This document shows, in pieces, positions 1-6,278 of a DNA stretch of 6,400 nucleotides. Under the pieces are notes generated by a model. That model had not been told where the DNA came from. It did not search any database and saw only the letters and a program-made list of their open reading frames with translations. Within the stretch, counting starts at the first letter, position 1. Each line of letters opens with the position of its first letter. Source of the DNA: Gemmatimonadota bacterium (GTDB taxonomy: Bacteria > Gemmatimonadota > Gemmatimonadetes > Gemmatimonadales > Gemmatimonadaceae); contig JAOUHR010000113.1 of the NCBI GenBank assembly GCA_029884515.1, positions 1 through 6,400 of the forward strand. The letters run 5' to 3'. A program made the translations under genes and the position numbers.

Positions 1-512
1 CCTTCAGCCAAGGGCAGATGCGCCACACCGTCCGCCAGGAAACCATCCTCGATTGCGATGTACCCGCCCGCGCGGACCAATCTCCGAAGCCCTGCAATGG
101 TCTGCCCATAGTCCCCCAGCACCGGCCCGACGCTCAGCAGGAGGGCCACGTCGTACCGCTCTTCCTGGCCGAGCAGATTCCGAATGTCTCCCTGCGCGAA
201 GCGACACCTATGGGAGACACCTCGCTCCGCCGCGAGCGCCCGCGCGGCCTGCAGGAACGGCTCGAAGGCGTCGATGCCCTCGACTCGGACGCCCAGCTGC
301 TCAGCAAGGGCCACGGCCACCGCGCCCTTCCCGCAGGCCAGATCGAGAACGGTGGAATCCGGCTCCACTCCAACCGACTCGAGAGCGGCAACAACCTGTT
401 CGGCCGAGGGACCCAACTCCCACACGTCGGTCAGGAGCTCTGGCAAGAGGGGCAAGAGCCGTACGTCGGCCTCCATCGCATGCGCGACCGACTCGTCCAG
501 GTCCAAGGTCAT
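1..512 (-). CDS. class I SAM-dependent methyltransferase, N-terminal part (cut by left edge)
   Basis: This frame is open from an ATG at 510-512 to the left edge, giving 170 codons with no stop. It encodes a Rossmann-fold methyltransferase, an enzyme class that moves the methyl group of S-adenosylmethionine to a substrate not identifiable here. Motif I, the SAM-binding glycine loop, reads VLDLACGKG at residues 55-63. The acidic residue ending the second strand is Asp81 in GIDAFEP. A QGDI motif (Asp109) and a YDVALLLSVGPVLGDY segment near 120-135 match the adenine-binding and motif IV regions, and RAGGYIAIED near 147-156 matches the strand after motif IV. The first 50 residues form a helical lid typical of small-molecule methyltransferases. 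There is no signal peptide, so it should be cytoplasmic. The ATG follows a GGATGGGG stretch that could be a ribosome binding site. In-frame GTG and TTG codons lie upstream back to a TGA, so the start is uncertain by up to about 20 residues. Codons such as CTT and GTT are commoner than in the operon to the right. Confidence 0.85.
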   Translation of the reverse strand, partial: MTLDLDESVAHAMEADVRLLPLLPELLTDVWELGPSAEQVVAALESVGVEPDSTVLDLACGKGAVAVALAEQLGVRVEGIDAFEPFLQAARALAAERGVSHRCRFAQGDIRNLLGQEERYDVALLLSVGPVLGDYGQTIAGLRRLVRAGGYIAIEDGFLADGVAHLPLAE

Positions 513-539
513 CGTGTACACCCCATCCGGCGCGGCTCC

Positions 540-609
540 GTCCAACGCTGGCTTCTGCGGCGGGCGCTCCAAAAAACACCGTCAGGCCCACGCCATGCCC
601 ACGTTGTGT
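540..609 (-). other. attC-like recombination site (tentative)
   Basis: Read on the minus strand, this 70-nt stretch begins with ACACAAC, which matches the inverse core RYYYAAC at 6 of 7 positions. It ends with GTTGGAC, a perfect match to the integron core GTTRRRY. Inside these boxes CAACG-TGG pairs with CCA-G-CGTTG, leaving one unpaired base, as in the L-box arm of attC sites. The middle can pair further (GGCG/CGCC). The length lies within the normal attC range, and the methyltransferase ATG starts 27 nt after the core, a usual distance for a cassette ORF. Against this, the core motifs are degenerate, the DNA is GC-rich, one inverse-core base is wrong, and no integrase is visible. Chance is a real alternative. 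Confidence 0.25.
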
Positions 610-665
610 CGAAACAGCCCGCCGCGCAACGGCACGGTGACGGCCTGCGCGCGAGTCGGGGGCAT
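582..665 (-). CDS. possible 27-residue small protein
   Basis: An ATG at 663-665 opens a 27-codon frame ending in TGA at 582-584. An AGGAG lies 8 nt before the ATG, one of the best ribosome binding sites in the window. The peptide starts MPPTRAQAV, continues with VPLRGGLFRHNVG, and ends MAWA. It is basic, has no cysteine and no obvious membrane segment, and I do not recognise it. A run of six T follows the stop on the coding strand (571-576 as A on the plus strand). Its 3' end overlaps the attC-like site, as happens with cassette genes. A frame this short can occur by chance, so only the ribosome binding site supports it. Confidence 0.2.
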   Translation of the reverse strand: MPPTRAQAVTVPLRGGLFRHNVGMAWA

Positions 666-694
666 GCTCGGCGCTCCTCGGTCCCGGAGCGCGC

Positions 695-880
695 ATGCCT
701 GACGCGGCACCGGCGGCGCTCGGTGTCCACACACCCCGGCGGCCTCACGCGTCGCCGCTCGTTCGGTTGGTGTCGGATCACAGCACCGCCTGCAGACGGT
801 CTACGACGACCGCTTCGCCCACCAGTATGGCCCGTGGCGTCCCGTCGTGGCGCAGGTTGGACAGGTTCCTCGCACGCTAC
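695..880 (+). pseudogene. 5' remnant of an IS91-type transposase, frameshifted
   Basis: Conceptual translation of the plus strand gives pieces of the N-terminus of IS91-like transposases, which carry a zinc-binding region followed by a Y2 rolling-circle domain. From an ATG at 695 preceded by GGAG, one frame reads TPRRPHASPLVRLVSDH up to about 781. The reading then moves to another frame for VYDDRFAHQYGPWRPVV (799-849), and returns to the first frame near 857 for DRFLA. In family members, as I remember them, these three pieces are contiguous: a PR-P-S-LY-LV-H start, then VYDERF-YG-WRPVV, then V-FLACG. The zinc-binding cysteines and the catalytic domain that should follow are missing after about 880. 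Two compensating frameshifts plus truncation indicate a dead fragment. The family call rests on remembered similarity, not a search. Confidence 0.55.
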
Positions 881-1001
881 TGTGCGCGGAATCCCGTCGC
901 GCTCTCGGAGCGTGAGGCGAGCGGGTCGGTCATGCGCTCCCTGGGGGTGGCTGCGGGGGAAGACGACGCCGCAGCGCAGCCCCGGGCGAGGAGCGGAGCG
1001 C
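881..1001. other. GC-rich stretch without a recognisable feature
   Basis: Between the last recognisable transposase codons and the stem-loop after the operon I see no convincing ORF, RNA gene or repeat on either strand. Frames open on the plus strand continue into the antisense of the large operon gene and look like GC-driven shadows. This could be further decayed transposon DNA or ordinary intergenic sequence. Confidence 0.4.
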
Positions 1002-1030
1002 GGTCGCGCCGTCGGCCGGCCATCGCGACC
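1002..1030 (-). terminator. stem-loop just after the operon, possible terminator
   Basis: GGTCGCG at 1002-1008 and CGCGACC at 1024-1030 form a perfect 7-bp inverted repeat around a 15-nt loop that contains a GGCCGGCC palindrome. Allowing one bulge, about three more pairs extend the stem. It begins 7 nt after the stop codon of the last operon gene, the expected place for a terminator or an mRNA 3'-end stabiliser. There is no T-run after the stem in the direction of transcription, so it is not a classic intrinsic terminator, and such stems arise easily in GC-rich DNA. Confidence 0.35.
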
Positions 1031-1037
1031 CGCGCGT

Positions 1038-3206
1038 TCACACGCCGCACGCTTGCAGGCGCCTCCTCACCGCCTCGCGCTGGCCTCCGGCGATGCCGAT
1101 CCGATCACCCAGGTACCGGCTGGTCCCCCCGAAACCGAGTCCGCCGAGATCGGCCCCGTACGTCGCGCGGACCGTGCTCCACACCACACAGGGCACCGCT
1201 TCGACCTCGATCGCCGCATCGAGGACGCCGGACCGATCGAGGTCGTATTCCTCGAGCAGCGTGCTGCGCACGACCGCAGCCCAGGCCGCGGATCCCGGCT
1301 CGGCGCGTTGCGTCAGCCGGGCGATGCGCACGGCCGTCTCGAGGTCGATGAACTGCACGAGGGACGCCGGCAGGTGGAGCTCCTGATCCGCGGCGGCAGG
1401 CGCCTCGGCCGCCGTCACCGGCGGCGCGCGGCCCGCACGGCAGGCCGTGACGCGCCTGAATGCCGGTTCGGCCAGATGCTCGGCGATGTTGAACACGATG
1501 TTCCCGCGGAACGGCTGACGCGCGCCGCCCGGCCCCGCGATGAAGCCGTACTCCTCGGCGAACCCCGGAAAGACGTCGGCCAGCGCGCCCCAGACGGGAC
1601 AGCTGATGGCATCGAGCTCCCGCCCCGTGTCGAGATAGCCCGACCGGTCGGCATCATAGAACGCCATGAGCAGCGTCCGCGCGGCGAACCGCTTCTCCTC
1701 CTCGGGCAGGGAACGCAGACCCGCGATCGCGTCGAGGGGCGAGTAGTTGCCCGTCGGCGTGGTCGCGGCGCGGGCGGCGACCGTGGCCGGCCTCACGCGC
1801 CGGACGACGCTCGGCGAGGCGGACGCCTCGCAGGACGCGACGCGCGAGCGCGCGTCGGTCCGCACCGCGACATCGATCCCGATGCGATCGCCGGAGTAGC
1901 CGGCGCCGTCGTCGAATCCGAGCGCACGGAGCATCGTCCCATGCGTCGACGTGATCGCCTGCCAGACCGCGCAGGGAACGGACGCGACCTCCATCCGCCG
2001 GTCGATCCGGCCCGACGAGTCGGCGTCGAACCGGGGAACGAGCGCGCGACGGATCTCCGCCGCCCACTCGGCCGATCCCGGAACGCGCCGACCGGCACGC
2101 TCGACGATCTCCGCGGCGGCATCCATCGCGAGGAACGCATTCACCTCCGGCGGAAGCGACACCACCCGCGGCGCGGCCGGGGGACCGCCGCTCGCGCTCG
2201 GCGAGGGCGTGAGGTCACCCGCGAGACAGCTCTCGGCGCGCCGGCTCGCCGGAGCCCGGACCGACTCGGAGATGCCGAACACCATGTTGCCGGAGTACGC
2301 CCCCGCGGGGTCGGCGAATCCGAACTGCGCCAGGCCGCCGGAGAAGGTGCCGTCGAGCGCCACCCACACCTCGCACGGGATCGCGTCGACCTCGCGCGCG
2401 GCGTCGATGGCGCCGGAGCGGTCGAGGTCGAACGATCCCACGACCAGCGTGCGGGCCGCGAGCTGGCGCAACGGCTCGTCGGGGAACGTGCGGATCCCCG
2501 CCAGGGCCCGGTCGACCGAGACCATCCGACCCGCGGCGCGCGCCTCCGCGCCCCCGCGCTCCGGCACGTAGCCGACGTCCTTGAGCAACGAGATCACGGA
2601 GGTCACGGCCGAGTCCGAGACGAATGTCGGCCTCGGGCGGAAGGTCATCGCCGGACGGTTGTAGTCCCAGAGCTGGAAGGTGAACCCCACCGAGTCGCGC
2701 TCGAAGAGCATGCCGACGGGGATGTCGCGATAGTTGCGCTCGACGGCCTGGACCACGTCGTAGAGGATCGCGTTCTCGGCGCGTTTGGCGGAGTCGGTCG
2801 CCGAGGTGATCAGGGCGAGCAGCGCGTCGGACGGCAGGTTGCCGGCGTCGAGCCGGAACTCGACCTCCGGTGCCCACGTCCCCATGAGGCGCTGCACCGA
2901 ATCGGGCACGGCCTCCGGGACCTGGTACACCTCCATCGACGGGAAGACGATGATCACGTCGTCCGGCCCGTAGCCGTTGAGCGTGACGTCGATCAGTTGC
3001 AGCCGCGTCGGCGGGCGCAACGGCTCGATGAAGAGCTCGAACAGCAGGAACTTGATGAGCGCCGGATCGGTGACCTGCACGACCGGACGCGTGACCTGCG
3101 AGTACCCGACGGGCGGCCTGCCCGCGGGAGCGGCCTGCGCGTCCGCGTCGAGCGCGAGGAGACCCGCGAGCGCGATGCCCGCAGCGGTGACGATCGATGG
3201 TCGCAT
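1038..3206 (-). CDS. secreted protein with four EF-hand-like loops and four cysteine pairs
   Basis: This 722-residue protein has an N-terminal signal peptide, with cleavage expected after ADA at residues 21-23, so it is exported to the periplasm or beyond. I do not recognise residues 30-225, a mixed domain with no cysteine. Residues 231-720 hold four modules. Each has a D-x-D-x-S-G-x-[IL]-D loop starting at Asp260, Asp394, Asp518 and Asp655, then Glu, a [IV][PS]C-x-VW motif, and a second cysteine 47-53 residues later. The pairs are 278/327, 412/459, 536/589 and 673/720, and these are the only cysteines in the protein, which suggests one disulfide per module. Modules 1 and 3 resemble each other, as do 2 and 4. 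The loops resemble EF-hands, so calcium binding is likely but unproven. The start lies 4 nt after the stop of the TPR lipoprotein gene, with a weak GAGG ribosome binding site inside that gene's end. This is the last gene of the operon. Its function is unknown; a structural or substrate-binding role in the envelope complex is an inference. Confidence 0.85.
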   Translation of the reverse strand: MRPSIVTAAGIALAGLLALDADAQAAPAGRPPVGYSQVTRPVVQVTDPALIKFLLFELFIEPLRPPTRLQLIDVTLNGYGPDDVIIVFPSMEVYQVPEAVPDSVQRLMGTWAPEVEFRLDAGNLPSDALLALITSATDSAKRAENAILYDVVQAVERNYRDIPVGMLFERDSVGFTFQLWDYNRPAMTFRPRPTFVSDSAVTSVISLLKDVGYVPERGGAEARAAGRMVSVDRALAGIRTFPDEPLRQLAARTLVVGSFDLDRSGAIDAAREVDAIPCEVWVALDGTFSGGLAQFGFADPAGAYSGNMVFGISESVRAPASRRAESCLAGDLTPSPSASGGPPAAPRVVSLPPEVNAFLAMDAAAEIVERAGRRVPGSAEWAAEIRRALVPRFDADSSGRIDRRMEVASVPCAVWQAITSTHGTMLRALGFDDGAGYSGDRIGIDVAVRTDARSRVASCEASASPSVVRRVRPATVAARAATTPTGNYSPLDAIAGLRSLPEEEKRFAARTLLMAFYDADRSGYLDTGRELDAISCPVWGALADVFPGFAEEYGFIAGPGGARQPFRGNIVFNIAEHLAEPAFRRVTACRAGRAPPVTAAEAPAAADQELHLPASLVQFIDLETAVRIARLTQRAEPGSAAWAAVVRSTLLEEYDLDRSGVLDAAIEVEAVPCVVWSTVRATYGADLGGLGFGGTSRYLGDRIGIAGGQREAVRRRLQACGV
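1047..1745 (-). repeat. second copy of a duplicated two-module unit (A'-B')
   Basis: Codons 488-720 of the secreted protein repeat the order of codons 231-459. Module A' (488-589) shares with A the pattern AGLRSLPEE...AARTL before the loop and GNIVFNIAE after it. Module B' (609-720) shares with B the pattern LP-----F---AA/V...PGSAAWAA before the loop and GDRIGI after it. The repeat is clear at the protein level, while the DNA has diverged, so the duplication is old. Confidence 0.75.
1830..2516 (-). repeat. first copy of the duplicated two-module unit (A-B)
   Basis: Module A covers codons 231-327, with AGIRTFPDE and AARTL before the loop and GNMVFGISE after it. Module B covers codons 348-459, with PGSAEWAAEIRRAL before the loop and YSGDRIGI after it. 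A and A' start 257 residues apart and B and B' start 261 residues apart, so a unit of about 260 residues was duplicated as a block. A Pro/Ser/Gly-rich linker (331-346) separates A from B. Confidence 0.75.
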
Positions 3207-3210
3207 GGGA

Positions 3211-4764
3211 TCAGGCGCCTCGTGGAGCGAGTAGTGCGTCGCGGAAGCGCCTGGCCTTCTCGAAGTCGCCGGCGCGACGATGGAGTCCCATCAGCAATCG
3301 ATAGAGCGATTTCCGTTGCTCCGGCGTGAGCGATGCCTCGCGCGCGAGCGCCTGCTCGGCACTCCGGAGCGCGAGCGCCACGTTGCCCTGCAGCAGCGTC
3401 GCGATCTCGAGGAACGCCACCGCCTGGCCGCTCCAGACGACCTGGGCCGCCTGCTCGAAGTACTTGAGGGCGGTGCGGTTGTCCCGGCGCTCGCGAAGCG
3501 CGGAGCGCCCGAGGTTGAGGCAGAGGGTGGCGTAGTCCGCGAGGTAGCGCGCCCCGATCGAATCCTCCGCCGCGCCCGTGGAATCGCGCGCCGTCCGGCC
3601 GACCAGCTCACGGAGGCGGACCGCGGCCGTGTCGCCGTCTCCCATGGCGTACTCCACGATCGCGAGCCTCCAGTCGACTTCGTCGATCGCGCGTGGCGCC
3701 GTCACGAGCGAGCGCAGGCGCCGGTATCCCTCGCGGGCGCCGCCGAGTTCCCCGCGTCGCTCCACGTCGACGAGCGAATCGCGCATCGCGCTGGACTCGA
3801 TCCGGCCTCCGTCCCAGGCGATCCAGTCGAGCTCGCCCCGCACGTAGCTCGACTCGGCGGCCATGCGGGCGTAGCCGAGCGCGCGCGCGTAGGCCGTCCG
3901 CGCCTCCGCGGCGTCGCGCAGGCGCACCCACATGTCGGCCTCGGCGCGCGCGTAGCCGTGCAGCAGCGTCGAATCGGGCGCCGCCTCGGCGTCTGCGGCG
4001 AGGTCGTACGTGGCGAGATGCACGCGCGCCGCCTCGCGGTAGTTCCGCGCGGCCGGCCGCCATTGGCCCAACTGATAGTGGTCGTTCGCGAGCATCGCGA
4101 AGACGCCGTGCTGGTCGGGCGTGAGCGCGGCGAGCTTCTCGAGTTCGTCGATCGCCCGTTGGTACGCCGCCGCCTGCCCCGCGCGGCGCGCCTGGAGTTC
4201 GTAGACCTGCGCGAGCCAGAGCCGGGTGCGGGGGTCGAACGGATCGAGCCGGAAGGCGTCCTCGAGCGCGTGCTGCGCGGAATCGAGCAGCACCGCCGAT
4301 CGGGCCGCGAGCTCGCTCGTCGCGACCTCCGGGCGACGGAGCTCCCGGTCGAGCGCCACGAGGGTCCTTCCTCCCGCGAGCGCGGCCTCGCGCGCCCGCA
4401 CCGAGTCTCCGGGCGCGACCGATCGCGTGGAGTCCCTCGAGCGCGCGAATGCGGCCCAGAGCGAGTCGGTGCGCGTCACCAACGCCTGCCCGGTCCGCTG
4501 CAGCTCGACGGCGCGCTCCTGCTCGGCGAGGCTCACGAACGACAGCTGCGCGACCGAGTCGGCTCGCACCGCGACCGCGCTGTCCACGCCCGCGGGCACG
4601 ACGATCGGAGCGACGGCCGGAACGGGCTCCGGGACGCTCCGCACCGGTGCCGGCGGTGCCGCGCAGGCGGCCGCGCAGGCGGCGATGATCAGGCGGAGCA
4701 GGCCCGCGCCCTCGCCGCGCGCGGCGCCGCACGCCGGACGGTGATCGCGGTCAGCGCCCGGCAT
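3211..4764 (-). CDS. TPR-repeat lipoprotein
   Basis: This 517-residue protein has an N-terminal segment LLRLIIAAC ending in a plausible lipobox Cys30, with Cys34 as alternative. A proline/valine-rich tether (37-60) follows, so it is probably anchored by lipid and faces the periplasm. Residues 65-150 look helical, possibly coiled. From about 155 to 515 there are helix pairs of tetratricopeptide type, for example ALEDAFRLDPFDPRTRLWLAQVYEL (166-190, with P-x-x-x near the helix turn), the segments around 200-245, 285-300 and 430-475, and a final one at 484-510. TPRs build a superhelical scaffold that binds other proteins. The ATG overlaps the stop of the preceding gene by 14 nt, which suggests translational coupling, and AGGAG lies only 2 nt before it. 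The hydrophobic core of the signal is short and interrupted by an arginine, so the lipoprotein call is less certain than the TPR call. It is likely a scaffold or outer-membrane partner of the motor genes upstream. Confidence 0.85.
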   Translation of the reverse strand: MPGADRDHRPACGAARGEGAGLLRLIIAACAAACAAPPAPVRSVPEPVPAVAPIVVPAGVDSAVAVRADSVAQLSFVSLAEQERAVELQRTGQALVTRTDSLWAAFARSRDSTRSVAPGDSVRAREAALAGGRTLVALDRELRRPEVATSELAARSAVLLDSAQHALEDAFRLDPFDPRTRLWLAQVYELQARRAGQAAAYQRAIDELEKLAALTPDQHGVFAMLANDHYQLGQWRPAARNYREAARVHLATYDLAADAEAAPDSTLLHGYARAEADMWVRLRDAAEARTAYARALGYARMAAESSYVRGELDWIAWDGGRIESSAMRDSLVDVERRGELGGAREGYRRLRSLVTAPRAIDEVDWRLAIVEYAMGDGDTAAVRLRELVGRTARDSTGAAEDSIGARYLADYATLCLNLGRSALRERRDNRTALKYFEQAAQVVWSGQAVAFLEIATLLQGNVALALRSAEQALAREASLTPEQRKSLYRLLMGLHRRAGDFEKARRFRDALLAPRGA

Positions 4765-5815
4765 CGCTCCTCGCCACGTCCCACCACGAGAGGAAGATGC
4801 TGTAGAACTCCCGAGCCCGGTCGCTCCCCGCCGCCGCCGCCACCGAGTTCACCGCGACGATCTCCCCGTCGATGCGCCGCACCGTGCCCTCCCGCAGCGA
4901 GCGGCTCTGCTCCTGCAACCCGCGATCGACGAGGTAGACCGACCGATCACCCTCCACGAGCACCACATGCAGCTCGCGCAGGCTCGGGTTGTACATGAGG
5001 TACAACTCGAGCGACCGGCCACCCGAGACGATCGGCACCACGGCCGTCAGGTTCGACGGCTGCTGCCGCAGGTGGACGCGGACGCCGACGGGCAGCTCGC
5101 CCGCGTGCGCGCGCAGCCAATCCGCGAGCCGGTCGACGGCGACGGTGTTGAATCGGGCCGGCTCGTACGCCCGGATCACCACGTCGGACGCGGGAGGGCC
5201 CCGCTTCGCGCGTCCCGCCGAGACCTCCACGCGACCCTCCGCCTCGGCGGCGCGGATCGGCACACGTGACGCGAGCGAGTCCGAGGTCCGGATCCGGGTC
5301 ACCGATTCCAGCGCACCGCGCACCGTTCCGCTCGGCTCCGTTCGGTCTCGCGCCCGCGGCGGCAACGTGGCCGCGCCGCCGAACAGGTCGGCGAATCGCT
5401 CCTCCTCCCTGCCCGCCACCGGACTCGGCAGGCCGGCATCGCGCCGCGCGTCGATCGGCACTCCGACGGTCGCCGCGCTGGTGGCCGCGACCGGCCCGAG
5501 CGCCGACGGACCGAACTTCCGTGAGAGCTCCCCGAGCGCGGATCCGACCTCCTCATCGGCTGCCGCGGCCTCCGTCGGCTCCTTTTGCGGCGCCTCGTCC
5601 CTGTCCTCGTCACGCGCCAGGTCGAGCGGCGGCGGCGCGCTGAACCGCTCCACGAAGAGCGGGTCGAGTGTCCGCACCATCGCGTTGCTCGACCCGAACG
5701 ACGGCAGCGGCACGGCCGCCATGACCGCGTAGAGCCCCAGCATGAACATCGACGTCCCGGCGAGCGAGATCGAACGCTGGCGCCCCCGGTCCGAACGCGC
5801 CTTGGGGATGATCAT
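4751..5815 (-). CDS. membrane-anchored periplasmic protein in the TonB position
   Basis: I place the start at the ATG at 5813-5815, which gives 354 residues, an N-terminus MIIPKARSDRGRQR and a GAGGCG stretch upstream. An earlier ATG at 5896 would add 27 arginine-rich residues overlapping the preceding gene and is less likely. A short basic cytoplasmic tail is followed by one hydrophobic segment (about 17-39). A long acidic, Pro/Ala-rich, probably disordered stretch (60-205) comes next, then a folded C-terminal domain (about 210-350) with strand-like segments such as VGVRVHLR, SLELYLMYN, ELHVVLVEG and SVYLVD, and an aromatic end FYSIFLSWWDV. This is the architecture of TonB and TolA: anchor, extended spacer and C-terminal domain, encoded just after ExbD-type genes. 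I do not find TonB's Pro-Lys/Pro-Glu repeats or its C-terminal signature, so it is an analogue by position rather than a recognised TonB. It has no cysteine. The gene starts 19 nt after the ExbD-like gene. Confidence 0.8.
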   Translation of the reverse strand: MIIPKARSDRGRQRSISLAGTSMFMLGLYAVMAAVPLPSFGSSNAMVRTLDPLFVERFSAPPPLDLARDEDRDEAPQKEPTEAAAADEEVGSALGELSRKFGPSALGPVAATSAATVGVPIDARRDAGLPSPVAGREEERFADLFGGAATLPPRARDRTEPSGTVRGALESVTRIRTSDSLASRVPIRAAEAEGRVEVSAGRAKRGPPASDVVIRAYEPARFNTVAVDRLADWLRAHAGELPVGVRVHLRQQPSNLTAVVPIVSGGRSLELYLMYNPSLRELHVVLVEGDRSVYLVDRGLQEQSRSLREGTVRRIDGEIVAVNSVAAAAGSDRAREFYSIFLSWWDVARSDAGR

Positions 5816-5834
5816 GGTCCGCGCCTCGCCGCGT

Positions 5835-6272
5835 TCACGGCCGCGCCTGCAGGCGGAGGTCCGTCTCGAGGCTCTTCCGCACTGCGAGCCGGTCACAGGC
5901 GTCCATCACGTCCACCGTGCGCTGCACGACCGACGCCTCGTGCGGCCGGATGAGGACGATCATCTCGCGGCCTGCCGTGACGCGCTCATCGCGTGCGGTC
6001 CGCAGCGCGGCCGTGAGGAGCGCCGTCGTCGGGAGCGCCTCGGCGAGCATCGCTCCGGTGGCCGCGTCGCTGACCGCGAAGCGACCCTCGGGCGAGACCG
6101 TCACCACGACCATCGCGGTCGGGCGACCGGCAGGCTGCGGCCCCGTCGCCGCCGGGGCCGCGGCCTGCAGCTCCACCTGGGCCAGGCTCTCGATGTCGCT
6201 GATCTGGATGAACCCGAACATCGCGATCAGGCCGATGTCGATGAAGCGGATGAGGAAGCCGCGGCTGACCAT
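5835..6272 (-). CDS. ExbD/TolR-family motor protein (second of two)
   Basis: This is a 145-residue protein of ExbD/TolR size and layout: a short cytoplasmic N-terminus, one membrane helix (about residues 7-24, FLIRFIDIGLIAMFGF), and a periplasmic domain. Asp12 near the start of the helix corresponds to the essential membrane aspartate of the family (Asp25 of ExbD, Asp23 of TolR in E. coli), which takes part in proton use by the ExbB/TolQ channel. The periplasmic part has an Ala/Pro linker (37-52), then VVVTVSPEGRFAVSD and a C-terminal IVLIRPHEASVVQRTVDVMDACDRLAVRKS that fits the family's strand-helix-strand end. The start is 6 nt after the stop of the preceding ExbD-like gene, with GGAG inside that gene's end as ribosome binding site. 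The single cysteine, Cys126, is matched in the neighbouring paralogue. Confidence 0.85.
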   Translation of the reverse strand: MVSRGFLIRFIDIGLIAMFGFIQISDIESLAQVELQAAAPAATGPQPAGRPTAMVVVTVSPEGRFAVSDAATGAMLAEALPTTALLTAALRTARDERVTAGREMIVLIRPHEASVVQRTVDVMDACDRLAVRKSLETDLRLQARP

Positions 6273-6278
6273 GTGGAC

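Noticed and set aside
571..584. T-run on the minus strand read as an intrinsic terminator
   Set aside because: No convincing GC-rich hairpin immediately precedes the six T residues. Nearby complementary stretches do not pair in the right order.
695..1351. Plus-strand frame of 218 codons taken as a full gene
   Set aside because: Only its first part, combined with another frame, resembles a transposase. After about 900 it has no recognisable content, and from 1038 it is antisense to the secreted repeat protein.
18..3329. Plus-strand open frame of 1103 codons, the longest in the window
   Set aside because: It lies antisense to the secreted repeat protein and the methyltransferase. Its translation is low-complexity and Arg/His/Pro-rich, with no domain or signal, as expected from the complement of GC-rich coding DNA. 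The minus-strand frames carry clear motifs.
3608..4732. Minus-strand frame of 374 codons overlapping the TPR lipoprotein
   Set aside because: It lies in another frame of the same strand, is extremely Arg/Gly/Ala-rich and has no recognisable motif. It is a shadow of the TPR gene.
3280..4998. Plus-strand open frame of 572 codons
   Set aside because: It is antisense to the TPR lipoprotein gene and Arg/Gly/Ala-rich throughout. The minus strand has TPR helices and a lipobox, so this frame is a shadow.
5816..5896. Upstream start that would lengthen the TonB-position protein by 27 residues
   Set aside because: It would overlap the preceding gene by about 60 nt and put an Arg-rich tail before an already complete basic N-terminus. 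The downstream ATG has a better ribosome binding site and spacing.
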